In this document: positions 35,144 through 45,341 of the stretch, piece after piece | Numbering within the stretch: position 1 is the stretch's first letter | Layout: each line of letters opens with the position of its first letter | Assembly (NCBI RefSeq): GCF_001854475.1 | Contig: NZ_MNAN01000035.1 | Location: 450,176-514,175 of the forward strand | Source of the DNA: Pseudoalteromonas byunsanensis | GTDB taxonomy: Bacteria > Pseudomonadota > Gammaproteobacteria > Enterobacterales > Alteromonadaceae | Length of the DNA: 64,000 bases | Direction of reading: 5' to 3' | Position numbers and translations under genes: made by a program | The notes under the pieces: generated by a model | Told to the model about the DNA's origin: nothing | Databases searched by the model: none | What the model saw: only the letters and a program-made list of their open reading frames with translations

Positions 35144-35776
35144 TTAATGTAACAACCGCCCAAGTTTGAGCCGTTTTCCTGAACTAATGGCACTGACCTG
35201 TGCGAGCAAAAGTTCAGCGGTTGCCAAAGAGTCTGTTAGCGCATTGTGCACCGCATATTCTGGCAAGTGGTAGCGGTTACGACATATAGGTAAAGTTAAA
35301 CTATGCGCCCCCAAAGGCACAGTGCTAGTCGCCAAACGACGCTTCTCAATAGCCATCGTATCTAGTATCGCCAATGGTTTTAAAGTGAAGTCATTACATC
35401 GACATACTTTTTTTAAAAAAGACCAATCAAGTTGCGCATTGTGGCACACCAGGATTTTGCCTTCTAACGCAGCAACCAAGCGTGTCAAAATCTGACTTAT
35501 CAATTCACCTTGCTCGAGCATTTGTTCGTCTATGCCATGATATACTGGACTTTGCGATAGAGTGTGTACTTCCTTATTCAAATAATATTCAGCAGAGTCT
35601 AGACGAATTCTCCCTTGTTCAATTATCAACCATGCCGCGGAGACTATCTCATCTTTTTGGGCGTCTAGTCCGGTGAGTTCAAGATCAAGGACCACATATT
35701 GTGCGCCATTAAATTCAAGTTGTCGTAACTTCATTTGATGATAAAGCGTGCGCCACCAGCGAACAATCCAATTCAT
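35144..35776 (-). CDS. 3'-5' exonuclease, DnaQ-like DEDDh family
   Basis: 210 residues. Exo I is LDLELTG (D..E), Exo II is in VCHNAQLDWSFLK, and Exo III is HNALTDSLATAELL with the catalytic His and Asp. It resembles DNA polymerase III epsilon-type nucleases but is a free-standing protein. Its start overlaps the stop of the cNMP/CBS protein by 4 nt, so the two are cotranslated. This pair next to actP is a recurring neighbourhood in Vibrio, Shewanella and relatives; its role in acetate metabolism is not known. Confidence 0.88.
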   Translation of the reverse strand: MNWIVRWWRTLYHQMKLRQLEFNGAQYVVLDLELTGLDAQKDEIVSAAWLIIEQGRIRLDSAEYYLNKEVHTLSQSPVYHGIDEQMLEQGELISQILTRLVAALEGKILVCHNAQLDWSFLKKVCRCNDFTLKPLAILDTMAIEKRRLATSTVPLGAHSLTLPICRNRYHLPEYAVHNALTDSLATAELLLAQVSAISSGKRLKLGRLLH

Positions 35777-37611
35777 AGACTACCTCTGGCAAATTTGAAC
35801 GCACAGGCCTGTTGGGCTTGTTTAATAAGGTAAAATGCTTCTTTTAACTGATGTCTTTCAAGCGAGGTAAGATGTTCTGGGTTGATGCAATTTTCTGGTA
35901 GTTGCTCATACTCCAACTGGGTTTTTAGCCTTAGTTGAGTGAGGTAGCGCCAGCAGTCTTTTAAATCATAAATATCTGCTTTATTCATAAGCGTCGTACT
36001 CAACAAAGCATCTAAACGCTCTAGGGTATTAGCCTTATAGATCTGGGCTTTTAGCGCATAAAGACGGACCAGATCATTGATGATAACAACACCGCGACGC
36101 TTTAGATCAAGGTACTTGTGCTGTTGCTTGTCTTTTTCCAGTTTAAACTGCTGAAACAACCCCAACGGCACAGAGTTAGTGCTAATATCCGTCGCCATCG
36201 CAGCAAAGAACAGTTCATTTTTAGTGAGTTTACTTAAGTGGCTTGTAAACTCATTGTATAACGCGCTGCTGCCGTCAATAAAACGGATATCAAAATAGAT
36301 TTTGCAATTAAGCATCGCCTTTGGCGTAGGCTGAGTTACCCAGTTTTCAAAACGTGCTAACCACTGTTTAACCGACCCTCGACAATCATCATTGCTGGCC
36401 ATTATATTGCCAGGACAAGTTCGGATACCACAGTTAGCCAGTTGCTCACAAACAAATTGACCCAATCCTAAAAAGTAGCGCCGCTGTTCATCGTTCACAT
36501 CATTGGGAAGCAACAAGCCATTGTCTTGATCCGAATGTAGCGTTTGCTCTTCTCTGGCTTGCGAACCGAAACAGATCCAACTAAAAGTACATGGTGCATC
36601 GCCATGCGCTGCTTGATACAAAGCTATTAATCGAGCGGTAAGTGCATCACTTAAGCCACTAAGTAGTTTACCAATCAAAGAAATATCTTCGATGTTATTG
36701 GCAAAACTTTTCAGCAAGGTAGGGATCTCAGCGGCACATAGCTTAAGCGCACAGAGGCTTTGTGCTTTATAAATTTTACCAATCAATTGCACTGGGTCAC
36801 TTTTTTGCTGGCGCAATAGATCTGTACTGGTTAGCATTCCTAACGGCTCATGATGCTCGTTTAATACTGGCAAATGATGAATGTTATGTTTGAGCATTAA
36901 GTGTAACGCTGAAAACACCCGATTATGTTCAAATATATACTTAGGTGAATCAGTCATGATCGTTGCTATCGACTGCTCAGGTGATACTCCTACCGCAAGC
37001 ACTCGGTTTCGCAAATCTCGGTCCGTCACCACACCTATTAACTTGCGATGCTCGCTGATGATAATTGACGAAACCGAATGTTGGCTCATCGTGTTGGCTG
37101 CTTCATAGATGCTCGCATCAGGTGCAAGCACAACAGCACCTTTTGTCATCACATCACTAATCTTCTTTTCTGACCAGCTATCGCGACTTTGTTTGTAGGC
37201 AGACGAAAGTAGTCTGTTGGCATGCGCTTTTACAAAGTGCTGTTCAAACACTTTATATTCGCGACGCAAGAACTCGAAATCTTCTTCCTTTAGCAAGTAA
37301 ACTAAACCCGCTGTATTAACCTGTAACTGATTTTTAATCGCTTCACCTGTTAATAACGATGGGTAGCCAAAGTAGTCACCTTCAGCCAAGCGCGTGATCA
37401 CTTCACCATTAGCGGTGAGTAAGTCATAACTACCAGAGCGTATGAGATACAAATATAAATTGCCACAGCGTAACCATTGATGCTGGTTTTGCTCAGTAAG
37501 ATAGATCACCTCTAGATGGGTGGAAAAAAAATGGCTGGCTGCCTCTGGTAGCTGACTAAACGGCATTTGCTTACTAACAAATCGTTTAACCTCTGCAATC
37601 TCAGGTGTCAT
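35773..37611 (-). CDS. Cyclic-nucleotide-binding / CBS / DUF294 nucleotidyltransferase-like protein
   Basis: 612 residues, cytosolic. An N-terminal cNMP-binding domain (about 5-130) is followed by two CBS motifs (about 145-270), then the DUF294 nucleotidyltransferase-like region with FGSQAREEQTLHSDQD (about 345-365) and a helical C-terminal DUF294_C domain. Such proteins sense nucleotides, but no substrate is established. ATG 37611 is chosen because AGGAG lies 5 nt upstream; an earlier ATG at 37680 runs through the actP terminator. It overlaps the exonuclease by 4 nt. Confidence 0.9.
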   Translation of the reverse strand: MTPEIAEVKRFVSKQMPFSQLPEAASHFFSTHLEVIYLTEQNQHQWLRCGNLYLYLIRSGSYDLLTANGEVITRLAEGDYFGYPSLLTGEAIKNQLQVNTAGLVYLLKEEDFEFLRREYKVFEQHFVKAHANRLLSSAYKQSRDSWSEKKISDVMTKGAVVLAPDASIYEAANTMSQHSVSSIIISEHRKLIGVVTDRDLRNRVLAVGVSPEQSIATIMTDSPKYIFEHNRVFSALHLMLKHNIHHLPVLNEHHEPLGMLTSTDLLRQQKSDPVQLIGKIYKAQSLCALKLCAAEIPTLLKSFANNIEDISLIGKLLSGLSDALTARLIALYQAAHGDAPCTFSWICFGSQAREEQTLHSDQDNGLLLPNDVNDEQRRYFLGLGQFVCEQLANCGIRTCPGNIMASNDDCRGSVKQWLARFENWVTQPTPKAMLNCKIYFDIRFIDGSSALYNEFTSHLSKLTKNELFFAAMATDISTNSVPLGLFQQFKLEKDKQQHKYLDLKRRGVVIINDLVRLYALKAQIYKANTLERLDALLSTTLMNKADIYDLKDCWRYLTQLRLKTQLEYEQLPENCINPEHLTSLERHQLKEAFYLIKQAQQACAFKFARGSL

Positions 37612-37668
37612 CCTCGCTCCTAAACTGTTTGCCAATAACCATCGGATAAATCCTTTTTTAAACGAAGA

Positions 37669-37691
37669 AACCCAGCCCAATGGGCTGGGTT
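37669..37691 (-). terminator. Terminator of the actP-type gene
   Basis: AACCCAGCCCA/TGGGCTGGGTT, a strong GC stem with a tight loop, 27 bp after the symporter stop. The T-run is short. Confidence 0.7.
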
Positions 37692-37717
37692 GTCCCTTAC
37701 AATACTAGCAAATGAAT

Positions 37718-39445
37718 CTAATGTGCGTGGGCGGCGCTCGACCCTTTAGGATTGCGAATACTTTCCACCATCTGTTGTACTTCCACTGGTGTCTGCGCCG
37801 TCAGTTTGAGTACCACAGCAGCAACAATAAAGTTCACCATCATACCCACAATACCTATTCCTTCTGGTGAGATGCCAAACAGCCAATTCGCAGGTGTGTT
37901 AAGCTCTGGGCTAATAAACTTAAAGTAGATGATATAAGCCGCGGTAAAGGTTATCCCTGTTACCATACCTGCAATAGCACCTTCTTTATTCATACTTTTA
38001 GAAAAAATCCCCATAATGATCGCGGGGAAGAAGCTTGCCGCCGCAAGGCCAAACGCAAAGGCTACGACTGATGCAACAAATCCCGGCGGATTAATACCAA
38101 AGTAAGCAGAAATAACTATCGCTACCATGGCTGATAAGCGCGCCGCTAACAGCTCTTGTTTATCACTGATATTGGGCTTTAAGGTTCGCTTGAGTAGATC
38201 ATGTGAAACGGACGTGGAAATAACCAAGAGTAAACCCGCTGTAGTCGAAAGTGCCGCTGCAATTCCACCAGCTGCAACCAGAGCAATCACCCATGCCGGT
38301 AAATCAGCAATTTCGGGATTTGCCAACACCATAATATCACGGTCAATTTGCACTTCGTTGGCACTATTTGGGTCGCTAATTTTGCCTGATGAGTAGAACA
38401 TCTTGCCATCATTGTTTTTGTCTTCGAACACGATAAGCCCTGTTCTTTCCCAATTTTTCACCCAAGTGGGCGCTTCAGCATAGGCTGTGCCACTACCGTC
38501 TTTGCCATTGATAGTATCAATCATATTAACGCGCGCAAATGAAGCCACGGCAGGTGCCGTAGTATAAACAATAGCGATAAATACGAGTGTCCATGCAGCT
38601 GAAATTCGGGTGTCTTTAACGCGAGGTACAGTGAAAAAGCGCACAATAACATGAGGCAAACCCGCGGTGCCCACCATCAATGCAGCAGTGATGGCAAATA
38701 CATCAATCATGCTTTTTGAGCCTTCGGTATATTGAGCAAATCCCAATTCAGCACTGAGACCATCCAGCTTATCCAGCACATACATGCCAGAACCATCAGC
38801 AAGCGTCGCCCCAAAGCCTGTTTGTGGTAGCAAATGACCCGTCATCATCAAAGAGATAAAAATAGCTGGTACAAGGTATGCGAACACTAACACACAGTAT
38901 TGTGCTACTTGGGTATAGGTGATCCCTTTCATTCCGCCAAGCACAGCATAGAAGAAAACAATCACCATACCAATGTAAACACCGGTTTCTATATCGACCT
39001 CTAAAAAGCGAGAAAATACCACACCAACGCCGCGCATTTGTCCTGCTATGTAGGTGAAGCAAATAAAAATGGCACACAAAATGGCAACGACACGCGCAAC
39101 CTGTGAGTAATAACGATCGCCGATAAAATCAGGTACCGTGAATTTACCGAACTTACGTAAATACGGTGCTAGACACAGAGCTAGTAATACATAACCACCG
39201 GTCCATCCCATTAGGTAAACGCCACCGTCATAACCTGCAAATGAAATAATCCCTGCCATGGAAATAAATGACGCTGCGCTCATCCAGTCTGCAGCCGTGG
39301 CCATACCGTTTGCAAATGGCGGTACTCCGCCACCTGCTACATAAAAATCTTGTGTGGAGCCTGCACGGGCCCAGATAGCAATTCCGATATAGAGCGCAAA
39401 GCTCAAACCGACGATTATAAATGTGAGAGTTTGTACATCCATCAT
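37718..39445 (-). CDS. Cation/acetate-type symporter (sodium:solute symporter family)
   Basis: 575-residue SSS/SLC5 transporter with about 13 membrane helices. FYVAGGGVPPFANGMATAADWMSAASF is the conserved core around helix 2. A large polar insert (about 320-385) distinguishes the VC_2705-like subfamily, which always pairs with a DUF4212 small partner. Its neighbours acs, crbS and crbR support acetate or short-chain carboxylate uptake. Often annotated actP, although E. coli ActP belongs to a different branch, so I leave the symbol empty. Confidence 0.9.
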   Translation of the reverse strand: MMDVQTLTFIIVGLSFALYIGIAIWARAGSTQDFYVAGGGVPPFANGMATAADWMSAASFISMAGIISFAGYDGGVYLMGWTGGYVLLALCLAPYLRKFGKFTVPDFIGDRYYSQVARVVAILCAIFICFTYIAGQMRGVGVVFSRFLEVDIETGVYIGMVIVFFYAVLGGMKGITYTQVAQYCVLVFAYLVPAIFISLMMTGHLLPQTGFGATLADGSGMYVLDKLDGLSAELGFAQYTEGSKSMIDVFAITAALMVGTAGLPHVIVRFFTVPRVKDTRISAAWTLVFIAIVYTTAPAVASFARVNMIDTINGKDGSGTAYAEAPTWVKNWERTGLIVFEDKNNDGKMFYSSGKISDPNSANEVQIDRDIMVLANPEIADLPAWVIALVAAGGIAAALSTTAGLLLVISTSVSHDLLKRTLKPNISDKQELLAARLSAMVAIVISAYFGINPPGFVASVVAFAFGLAAASFFPAIIMGIFSKSMNKEGAIAGMVTGITFTAAYIIYFKFISPELNTPANWLFGISPEGIGIVGMMVNFIVAAVVLKLTAQTPVEVQQMVESIRNPKGSSAAHAH

Positions 39446-39452
39446 AATGCCC

Positions 39453-39716
39453 CTATTCGTCTACGCCGTATTTTTTATCCAGTGCATTCATCTTGAATAC
39501 GTAGACAAAAATCAAAACAACAAAGGTGTAAATAGCCCCCTGTTGTGAAAACCAAAAACCCAGCTTAAATCCGAAAAAACGAACTTCGTTGAGTACATCC
39601 ACTAGCAAAATGCCAAAGCCGAAAGACACGACAAACCAAATTGCCAACAGTTTAAACATTAAGGCGAGATTTTCTGACCAGTATGCTTTTGCTTGTTGTT
39701 CATCTTTAAAAGCCAT
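39453..39716 (-). CDS. DUF4212 small membrane partner of the symporter
   Basis: 87 residues from ATG 39716, which has AGGGGA 8 nt upstream; the open frame extends to 39773 but without homology. Two transmembrane helices (about 20-42 and 55-78) lie between the typical QQAKAYWSENL start and the NALDKKYGVDE end. The family occurs directly upstream of VC_2705-type symporters and probably forms a complex with them. Confidence 0.9.
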   Translation of the reverse strand: MAFKDEQQAKAYWSENLALMFKLLAIWFVVSFGFGILLVDVLNEVRFFGFKLGFWFSQQGAIYTFVVLIFVYVFKMNALDKKYGVDE

Positions 39717-40092
39717 TTTGTATCCCCTATCACGTGCCCATTTTGGAGCTGTGTTGGTGTTAATTGTCACCATTTACCTTAGCAACGGCTTGATAAGATT
39801 AAATTGAGACCTTAGTCGTAGCAGCTACATTACGTTTACGTCAACTGCACCTTGAGGAAAAATAATATTGAAATAATTCATTTAATTACAATAGGTTAAT
39901 AACTTTATGATGCTTACTTTGATATGCTTCACACTAAATATGACGTTTATACGACATTAGTCTAAATCTACTTGAGAAAAATAACTTTTCATTTAAAAAC
40001 AATAAGTTAAAATCGTATCGGCGATATGACTTATACTGACACCTGATAAATCTGTGGTAAGGTAAAGTCACCTCCTTTTAACAAGAATAATA
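39717..40092. other. Divergent promoter region of symporter operon and crbS
   Basis: 376 bp, AT-rich, no credible gene. It holds the 12-mer ACCTTAGTCGTA described separately and the perfect short palindrome GTAGC-A-GCTAC (39818-39828) that overlaps it. Nothing else stood out. Confidence 0.6.
39809..39820 (+). promoter_or_regulatory. Candidate CrbR-type operator, symporter promoter
   Basis: ACCTTAGTCGTA, 93 bp before the DUF4212-symporter operon. The same 12-mer (one C/T difference) occurs before acs and before the DcaP-like porin. Assignment to CrbR is inference from the shared location. Confidence 0.5.
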
Positions 40093-43000
40093 ATGACAGC
40101 TGCTCTAATTTTAGTCTCTCTCAGTTACATTGGCGTCTTGTTCTGGCTGGCCAACTGGGGAGATAAAACCACGCCTCTTGCTATGCGGATCACACATCAC
40201 CCCTTTGTGTATGCGTTTTCGCTAGGTATTTATTGTACCTCATGGACTTATTATGGCTCTGTCGGCACTGCTGCAGAAAGTAGCTGGCACTACTTACCTA
40301 TCTTACTTGGGCCCGCCTTGTTATTTTTCTTTGGTCATGGCTTTTTACGCAAGCTGATTTTGGTCAGCAAAAAGCAAAACATTACCACCATTGCCGATTT
40401 TATTTCCGCCCGCTATGGCAAACGCCAGGCTACGGCCGTCATGGTCACGATGATTGCGCTACTGGCCACGATTCCTTACATAGCTTTACAACTCAAAGCT
40501 CTCAGTAGTAGCTTCTTATTACTGCAACAAGGGTCACTGTTCTCTGGTAGTGCGTTGGCATTAACCGGCACACTGGTTATGGCTTTATTCGCCATATTTT
40601 TTGGAACTAGGAAAGTTGATGTTACCGAATATCGCTCAGGTTTAATGCTAGCGGTCGCTTTTGAATCTATTATAAAACTCATTGCACTTGGAGCGGTGGC
40701 AATATTAGCAATTGTTGCACTACTTAAAGTGCAAGATAGCACTATTAATATCGAACACTGGCTGAACTTTGATGCCTTTAACTTCAATTTTGTCGGTCAA
40801 AGTCTGATGGCCGCCGCGGCTATTGTTTGTTTGCCTCGGCAATTTCACGTCACCGTAGTGGATAACCAAGACCGTCGTCACTTGCGCACCGCTCGCTGGG
40901 CCTTTCCATTATATTTATTGCTCATTGCAGCAATGATCATTCCTATTTCAACGGCAGCAATACATCCCCAGATAGGGGCTAATATAGCTGCTGATAGTTT
41001 TGTATTGGCGCTGCCCTTAATGCAAGACCATCCAGTTATAACCACATTTGTATTTATCGGTGGTCTATCAGCGGCAACTGCTATGATAGTCGTTGCAACG
41101 CTCACTCTAAGCACTATGCTCTCTAACGATGTAGTACTCCCACTACTACTCAAACGAAAGTTAAAGCGCAGTGCACTGACACGCAACTATAAAACTCCTA
41201 TTTTAATGATCCGCCGTATTATTATTGCCGCAATTTTATTACTGGCTTATTTATATCAGCAATGGTTTGGTCATGGTGAAGCGCTTGCTAACATGGGGTT
41301 AGTGGCATTCTCACTGGTCACGCAACTGCTGCCAGCTATTGTTGGCGGCTTATACTGGCGTAAGGGTCACGCATATGGCGTTTATGCAGGATTACTGGCA
41401 GGTTTTATCTGCTGGGCACTATTTTTAATGCTACCAGTTGTGGGAGCTGGCATCGCACTGGATTATGAATTAAGACAAAGCCTTATTACCCGAGGTACAT
41501 TACTTGCCTTGTGTGCGAACATTATTTGTTATATCAGTTTCTCACTGGCGGCCCATGAACGTTTAATCGATAAAATTCAGGCCGCTGCGTTTGTTTATCC
41601 AAAAGAGCAAGCCGGGTTTGCGAAACGTTTGAATAAGAACGTTAAAGCCAGTGTGTACGACTTTAAGGTATTGCTACAAACATTTTTAGGGATCCAACGC
41701 TCAGGACAACTCCTCAGCCAGTACGCGCAAAGCAACCTAATAGATGATAACAATGCCTCCCCTGATGCGGACTTTATTGCATACTGCGAGCGTGCGCTCA
41801 CCGGTGTACTAGGCGCATCTTCAGCACAAGCACTGATCCATACTGTCGCCTCTGGCAAGCAAATGGCTTTTGAAGAGGTCGTTAATTTCTTCGACGAAAC
41901 CACACAAGCACTACAATTCAATCAAAACTTGCTATACACCTCTTTGGAAAACCTTAGTCATGGTATATCAGTGGTTGATAAAGAGCTTAACTTAGTCGCT
42001 TGGAACAAACGTTACAGTGAGATGTTTGACTACCCTGATGACTTTTTAGAAGTTGGCCTCCCCATCGAGAAAGTCATTCGATTTAACGCACAAAGGGGTG
42101 AATGTGGGCCAGGTGACATAGAGCGACTGGTTGAGAAACGAGTACAACACTTGCGTAACGGCACACCACACCACTTTATTCGCCATCGTCGCGATGGACA
42201 AGTCTATGAAATGCGTGGCAATCCATTACCAGAGGGCGGTTTTGTTACCAGCTTCTCTGATATCACCATGCATATCAACACACAAAATGCGCTAGAAGAG
42301 GTCAATATGGATCTGGAGAACCGTATTGAGGCGCGTACACAAGAAATTCGTACCATCAACACGGATTTACAGGCGCAAATCACCTCTCGAATAGCAACAG
42401 AACATGCATTAATGGCCGCCAAAAAAGAAGCTGAACGCGCCAATGACAGTAAAACCCGCTTTTTAGCACTGGCTAGTCACGATATTTTACAGCCTCTTAA
42501 TGCCGCACGTTTGTATCTGGCAGCCATTGACGCACAGCCTTTGAGCCAACAAGACCATAGTAACTTCGAAAAACTCACTGATAGCCTAGACTCAACGGTC
42601 CACCTGATGTCAGCACTGTTAGACATCGCCAAGTTAGAACAAGGTGCGATGAAGCCCACGCCACGACATTTTTGTATTGATGATATTCTCAGCCCGCTGG
42701 CCAACGAGTACGCCATTTTATCCAGTGATAAGGGGTTACAACTTAAAGTACGTAGTAATCACGAGATTGTTCACAGTGATACAACCTACCTACGCCGCAT
42801 CATCCAAAACCTAGTCTCAAATGCAGTGAAATATACCGAACACGGCAAGGTACTCATTGCCTGCCGTCATCGAAAACACAGTTTGAGACTGGACGTTTGG
42901 GACACCGGGCCCGGGATATCACAGCACCAACTTAGTAAAATATTTAATGACTTTTATCGTATTCAAAGCAATGACAACAAAGGAGTGGGGTTGGGACTTG

Positions 43001-43524
43001 GGGTCGTCAAACGATTGTGTGATCTGCTTAGTCTTGAATTATCTGTTAGCTCACAAATTGGCAAAGGTAGTTGTTTTAGCATCACCATACCAATCGGCGA
43101 TGAGCAGCTAGTCGATCACAAAGCGCAATCAGGCGCGCAACTATCAGACATTGATAAGAAATCATCATTGCATGTTATTGCTGTTGATGATGACCCAAAG
43201 AATTTACAAGCCATGGCGAGTTTACTTAGCAAATGGCAAATGAAACACAGCCTCTTCACTGACTCATTGGATGTCATTGAATATGCAAAGACCCATCCTG
43301 CCGCGGATATTATTTTGATGGATTATCAACTCGGTGAGCAAAATGATGGCATCACTTTAGTAAAAACCTTGCGAGAGATTTGGCAACATTCAATTCCTGC
43401 TATCTTGATCACAGCTGTGCGAGATGAGGCATTAAAACAACATGCCAAGACTGAAGACATTCATTATTTGAGCAAGCCTATAAAGCCAGCCAAGTTGAAG
43501 GCTCTGCTTAATCATACTTTTTAA
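40093..43524 (+). CDS. crbS: Transporter-fused hybrid sensor kinase CrbS
   Basis: 1143 residues. The N-terminal 500 or so form an SSS/SLC5 transporter domain with about 13 helices (YCTSWTYYGSVGTAA, SARYGKRQATA). A PAS_7 domain (about 610-730) follows, then a coiled coil, HisKA with H796 in ASHDILQPLNA, HATPase, and a C-terminal receiver with D1077 (ILMDYQLG). CrbS/MxtR kinases with CrbR/ErdR switch on acs and acetate uptake in Vibrio and Pseudomonas. The transport domain is thought to sense substrate flux, which is not proven here. No strong ribosome-binding site precedes ATG 40093. Confidence 0.93.
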   Translation: MTAALILVSLSYIGVLFWLANWGDKTTPLAMRITHHPFVYAFSLGIYCTSWTYYGSVGTAAESSWHYLPILLGPALLFFFGHGFLRKLILVSKKQNITTIADFISARYGKRQATAVMVTMIALLATIPYIALQLKALSSSFLLLQQGSLFSGSALALTGTLVMALFAIFFGTRKVDVTEYRSGLMLAVAFESIIKLIALGAVAILAIVALLKVQDSTINIEHWLNFDAFNFNFVGQSLMAAAAIVCLPRQFHVTVVDNQDRRHLRTARWAFPLYLLLIAAMIIPISTAAIHPQIGANIAADSFVLALPLMQDHPVITTFVFIGGLSAATAMIVVATLTLSTMLSNDVVLPLLLKRKLKRSALTRNYKTPILMIRRIIIAAILLLAYLYQQWFGHGEALANMGLVAFSLVTQLLPAIVGGLYWRKGHAYGVYAGLLAGFICWALFLMLPVVGAGIALDYELRQSLITRGTLLALCANIICYISFSLAAHERLIDKIQAAAFVYPKEQAGFAKRLNKNVKASVYDFKVLLQTFLGIQRSGQLLSQYAQSNLIDDNNASPDADFIAYCERALTGVLGASSAQALIHTVASGKQMAFEEVVNFFDETTQALQFNQNLLYTSLENLSHGISVVDKELNLVAWNKRYSEMFDYPDDFLEVGLPIEKVIRFNAQRGECGPGDIERLVEKRVQHLRNGTPHHFIRHRRDGQVYEMRGNPLPEGGFVTSFSDITMHINTQNALEEVNMDLENRIEARTQEIRTINTDLQAQITSRIATEHALMAAKKEAERANDSKTRFLALASHDILQPLNAARLYLAAIDAQPLSQQDHSNFEKLTDSLDSTVHLMSALLDIAKLEQGAMKPTPRHFCIDDILSPLANEYAILSSDKGLQLKVRSNHEIVHSDTTYLRRIIQNLVSNAVKYTEHGKVLIACRHRKHSLRLDVWDTGPGISQHQLSKIFNDFYRIQSNDNKGVGLGLGVVKRLCDLLSLELSVSSQIGKGSCFSITIPIGDEQLVDHKAQSGAQLSDIDKKSSLHVIAVDDDPKNLQAMASLLSKWQMKHSLFTDSLDVIEYAKTHPAADIILMDYQLGEQNDGITLVKTLREIWQHSIPAILITAVRDEALKQHAKTEDIHYLSKPIKPAKLKALLNHTF

Positions 43525-43527
43525 TTT

Positions 43528-43554
43528 GTCCGCGCGAGCCACTGGTCCGCGGAC
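43528..43554 (+). terminator. Possible terminator of crbS
   Basis: GTCCGCG (43528-43534) pairs with CGCGGAC (43548-43554); only TTT follows. purU begins about 170 bp later, so it probably has its own promoter. Confidence 0.45.
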
Positions 43555-43721
43555 TTTGCAAGAAACGACTTTTATAAAAAGAACCATGCAAATCAACACC
43601 TTGAACTCATCGACGGTAAAAACATTCCAATTTTTGGAAATTTATAGTTAACCAAATGAGTTTCGATTGCTAGTATGCTAAACCCCCCGTGTTTAAAGGG
43701 GTGAATACAGGAATGAGGAAA

Positions 43722-44552
43722 ATGAACTATATACTTACCACGCAATGTGCGGATGGGGTCGGCTTAATCGCCAAAATAACCAATCTCTGTTTTGAGCACA
43801 ATTTAAATATCACTCGCAATAACGAATTTGTAGACCGCGAGGGAGCACGCTTTTTTATGCGCACGGAATTAACCGGTGAACCCAGCGAGCAATTCTTATC
43901 GCAGCTAAGAGGGCAACTTCCACAAGGCGCACAGGTCGCGCTTCATCATGGTGAAAAAACCAAAGTGGTATTGCTGGCAACAAAAGAAGCTCACTGTCTT
44001 GGCGGTGTACTCCTTAAACAATACGAAAATGCGATGAATATCGAGGTACAGGCTGTGATAGCCAACTACCAAGATCTGGAACCATTGGTCAAAGGTTTTG
44101 GTATTCCTTTTCACTGTGTGCCTCACACAGGTTTAAGCCGATTAGAGCATGATGAAAAAATGGCAGAAGTGATAGAGCAATACCAGCCTGATATCGTCGG
44201 GCTTGCTAAATACATGCGTATTCTCAGCCCTGAATTTGTGGCTCGCTTTAGCAATCGGATCATAAACATTCATCACTCATTTTTACCCGCATTCATTGGT
44301 GCTAAGCCCTATCATCAGGCTTTTGAGCGCGGTGTAAAAATTATTGGTGCCACCGCTCACTTTGTTAATGATGAACTAGATGAAGGGCCGATTATTGTTC
44401 AGGATGTAACTCAGGTGAGTCACGCCAATGATGCCGAGAGCATGGCTAAAATGGGTCGCGATATTGAAAAAGCAGTATTTTGTAAAGCGATCCAGTTAGC
44501 ATCGGAACACAAGGTTTTTATCAATGGCAACAAAACTGTCGTATTTAGTTGA
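43722..44552 (+). CDS. purU: Formyltetrahydrofolate deformylase
   Basis: Hydrolyses 10-formyl-THF to formate and THF, balancing one-carbon pools. 276 residues from ATG 43722 (RBS GAGG just upstream). An N-terminal ACT domain (about 5-80) is followed by a formyltransferase domain with NIHHSFLPAF and the catalytic Asp in DELDEGPII. Its place between crbS and crbR recurs in related genomes. It is convergent with crbR. Confidence 0.95.
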   Translation: MNYILTTQCADGVGLIAKITNLCFEHNLNITRNNEFVDREGARFFMRTELTGEPSEQFLSQLRGQLPQGAQVALHHGEKTKVVLLATKEAHCLGGVLLKQYENAMNIEVQAVIANYQDLEPLVKGFGIPFHCVPHTGLSRLEHDEKMAEVIEQYQPDIVGLAKYMRILSPEFVARFSNRIINIHHSFLPAFIGAKPYHQAFERGVKIIGATAHFVNDELDEGPIIVQDVTQVSHANDAESMAKMGRDIEKAVFCKAIQLASEHKVFINGNKTVVFS

Positions 44553-44574
44553 TGAGAAGCTTTAACATAACGTT

Positions 44575-44597
44575 AAAAAGCGCTACGGCGCTTTTTT
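44575..44597. terminator. Bidirectional terminator between purU and crbR
   Basis: AAAAAGCGC/GCGCTTTTT around TACG, with T-runs on both strands, abutting the crbR stop codon. Confidence 0.88.
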
Positions 44598-45250
44598 TAT
44601 GCTTGTGTATCTATGGGCTCTAGCTGTAACTTTGAAGCGATCAACACAGCTTGGGTCCGATTATACACCCCTAGCTTTCTAAATATTGCCGTAATATGAG
44701 CTTTAACCGTTGCCTCAGAAATATGCAGTTCAAAGGCGATTTGCTTGTTCAACAAACCTTCATGTAGATACTGTAACACCTTGAATTGCTGTGGTGTTAA
44801 AGAGGCAACCTGCTGGGCGAGAGCTTTATCTTCATGCTCAATATTTGCCACTTTGTCTTTCATATTTTCAGGCAGCCAACTATCCCCCTCTAACACCGTG
44901 TCTATTGCCATTGCAATATCTTGGGGCGATGAGGATTTAGGAATAAACCCCATAGCACCATATCCCATCACTTTAGAGATCACCGTTAAATCTTCGCTGC
45001 CAGACACAACCACCACAGGTAGGCTAGGAAAATCCTCACGAATTCGGATCAAGCCATATAGATCACCGCTACCAGGCATATGCAGATCCAATAGCAATAA
45101 ATCCAATTCATCCTGTTTTGCCAAAATTGCTAATGTGGCCTCAAACGTATCAGCCTCAAATACTGTGAGCGTTTCGAACTGACTTTGTAATGCGCCTTTC
45201 AAGGCCGCTCTAAATAACGGATGATCGTCTGCAATTAAAAACTGATTCAT
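44597..45250 (-). CDS. crbR: LuxR-family response regulator CrbR
   Basis: 217 residues from ATG 45250 (AGGAG 6 nt upstream). The receiver has D8-D9 and phospho-acceptor D55 (LLLDLHMPG). A C-terminal LuxR helix-turn-helix (about 150-212) shows LTPQFKVLQYLHEGLLNKQIA and VKAHITAIFRKLGVYNRTQA. It is the partner of CrbS and lies between purU and acs. Known members activate acs and the acetate symporter. Confidence 0.92.
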   Translation of the reverse strand: MNQFLIADDHPLFRAALKGALQSQFETLTVFEADTFEATLAILAKQDELDLLLLDLHMPGSGDLYGLIRIREDFPSLPVVVVSGSEDLTVISKVMGYGAMGFIPKSSSPQDIAMAIDTVLEGDSWLPENMKDKVANIEHEDKALAQQVASLTPQQFKVLQYLHEGLLNKQIAFELHISEATVKAHITAIFRKLGVYNRTQAVLIASKLQLEPIDTQA

Positions 45251-45341
45251 ATTTGCTCCTAACAATTCGGCTGCCATCGTGACCGATGACAGCCGGTATA
45301 GTCGTTTAGAATTTAATGAAACTCAAGCTTTTAACGTTCAA

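Noticed and set aside
43689..44552. purU starting at 43689
   Set aside because: The extra 11 residues have no homology and ATG 43722 has GAGG just upstream.
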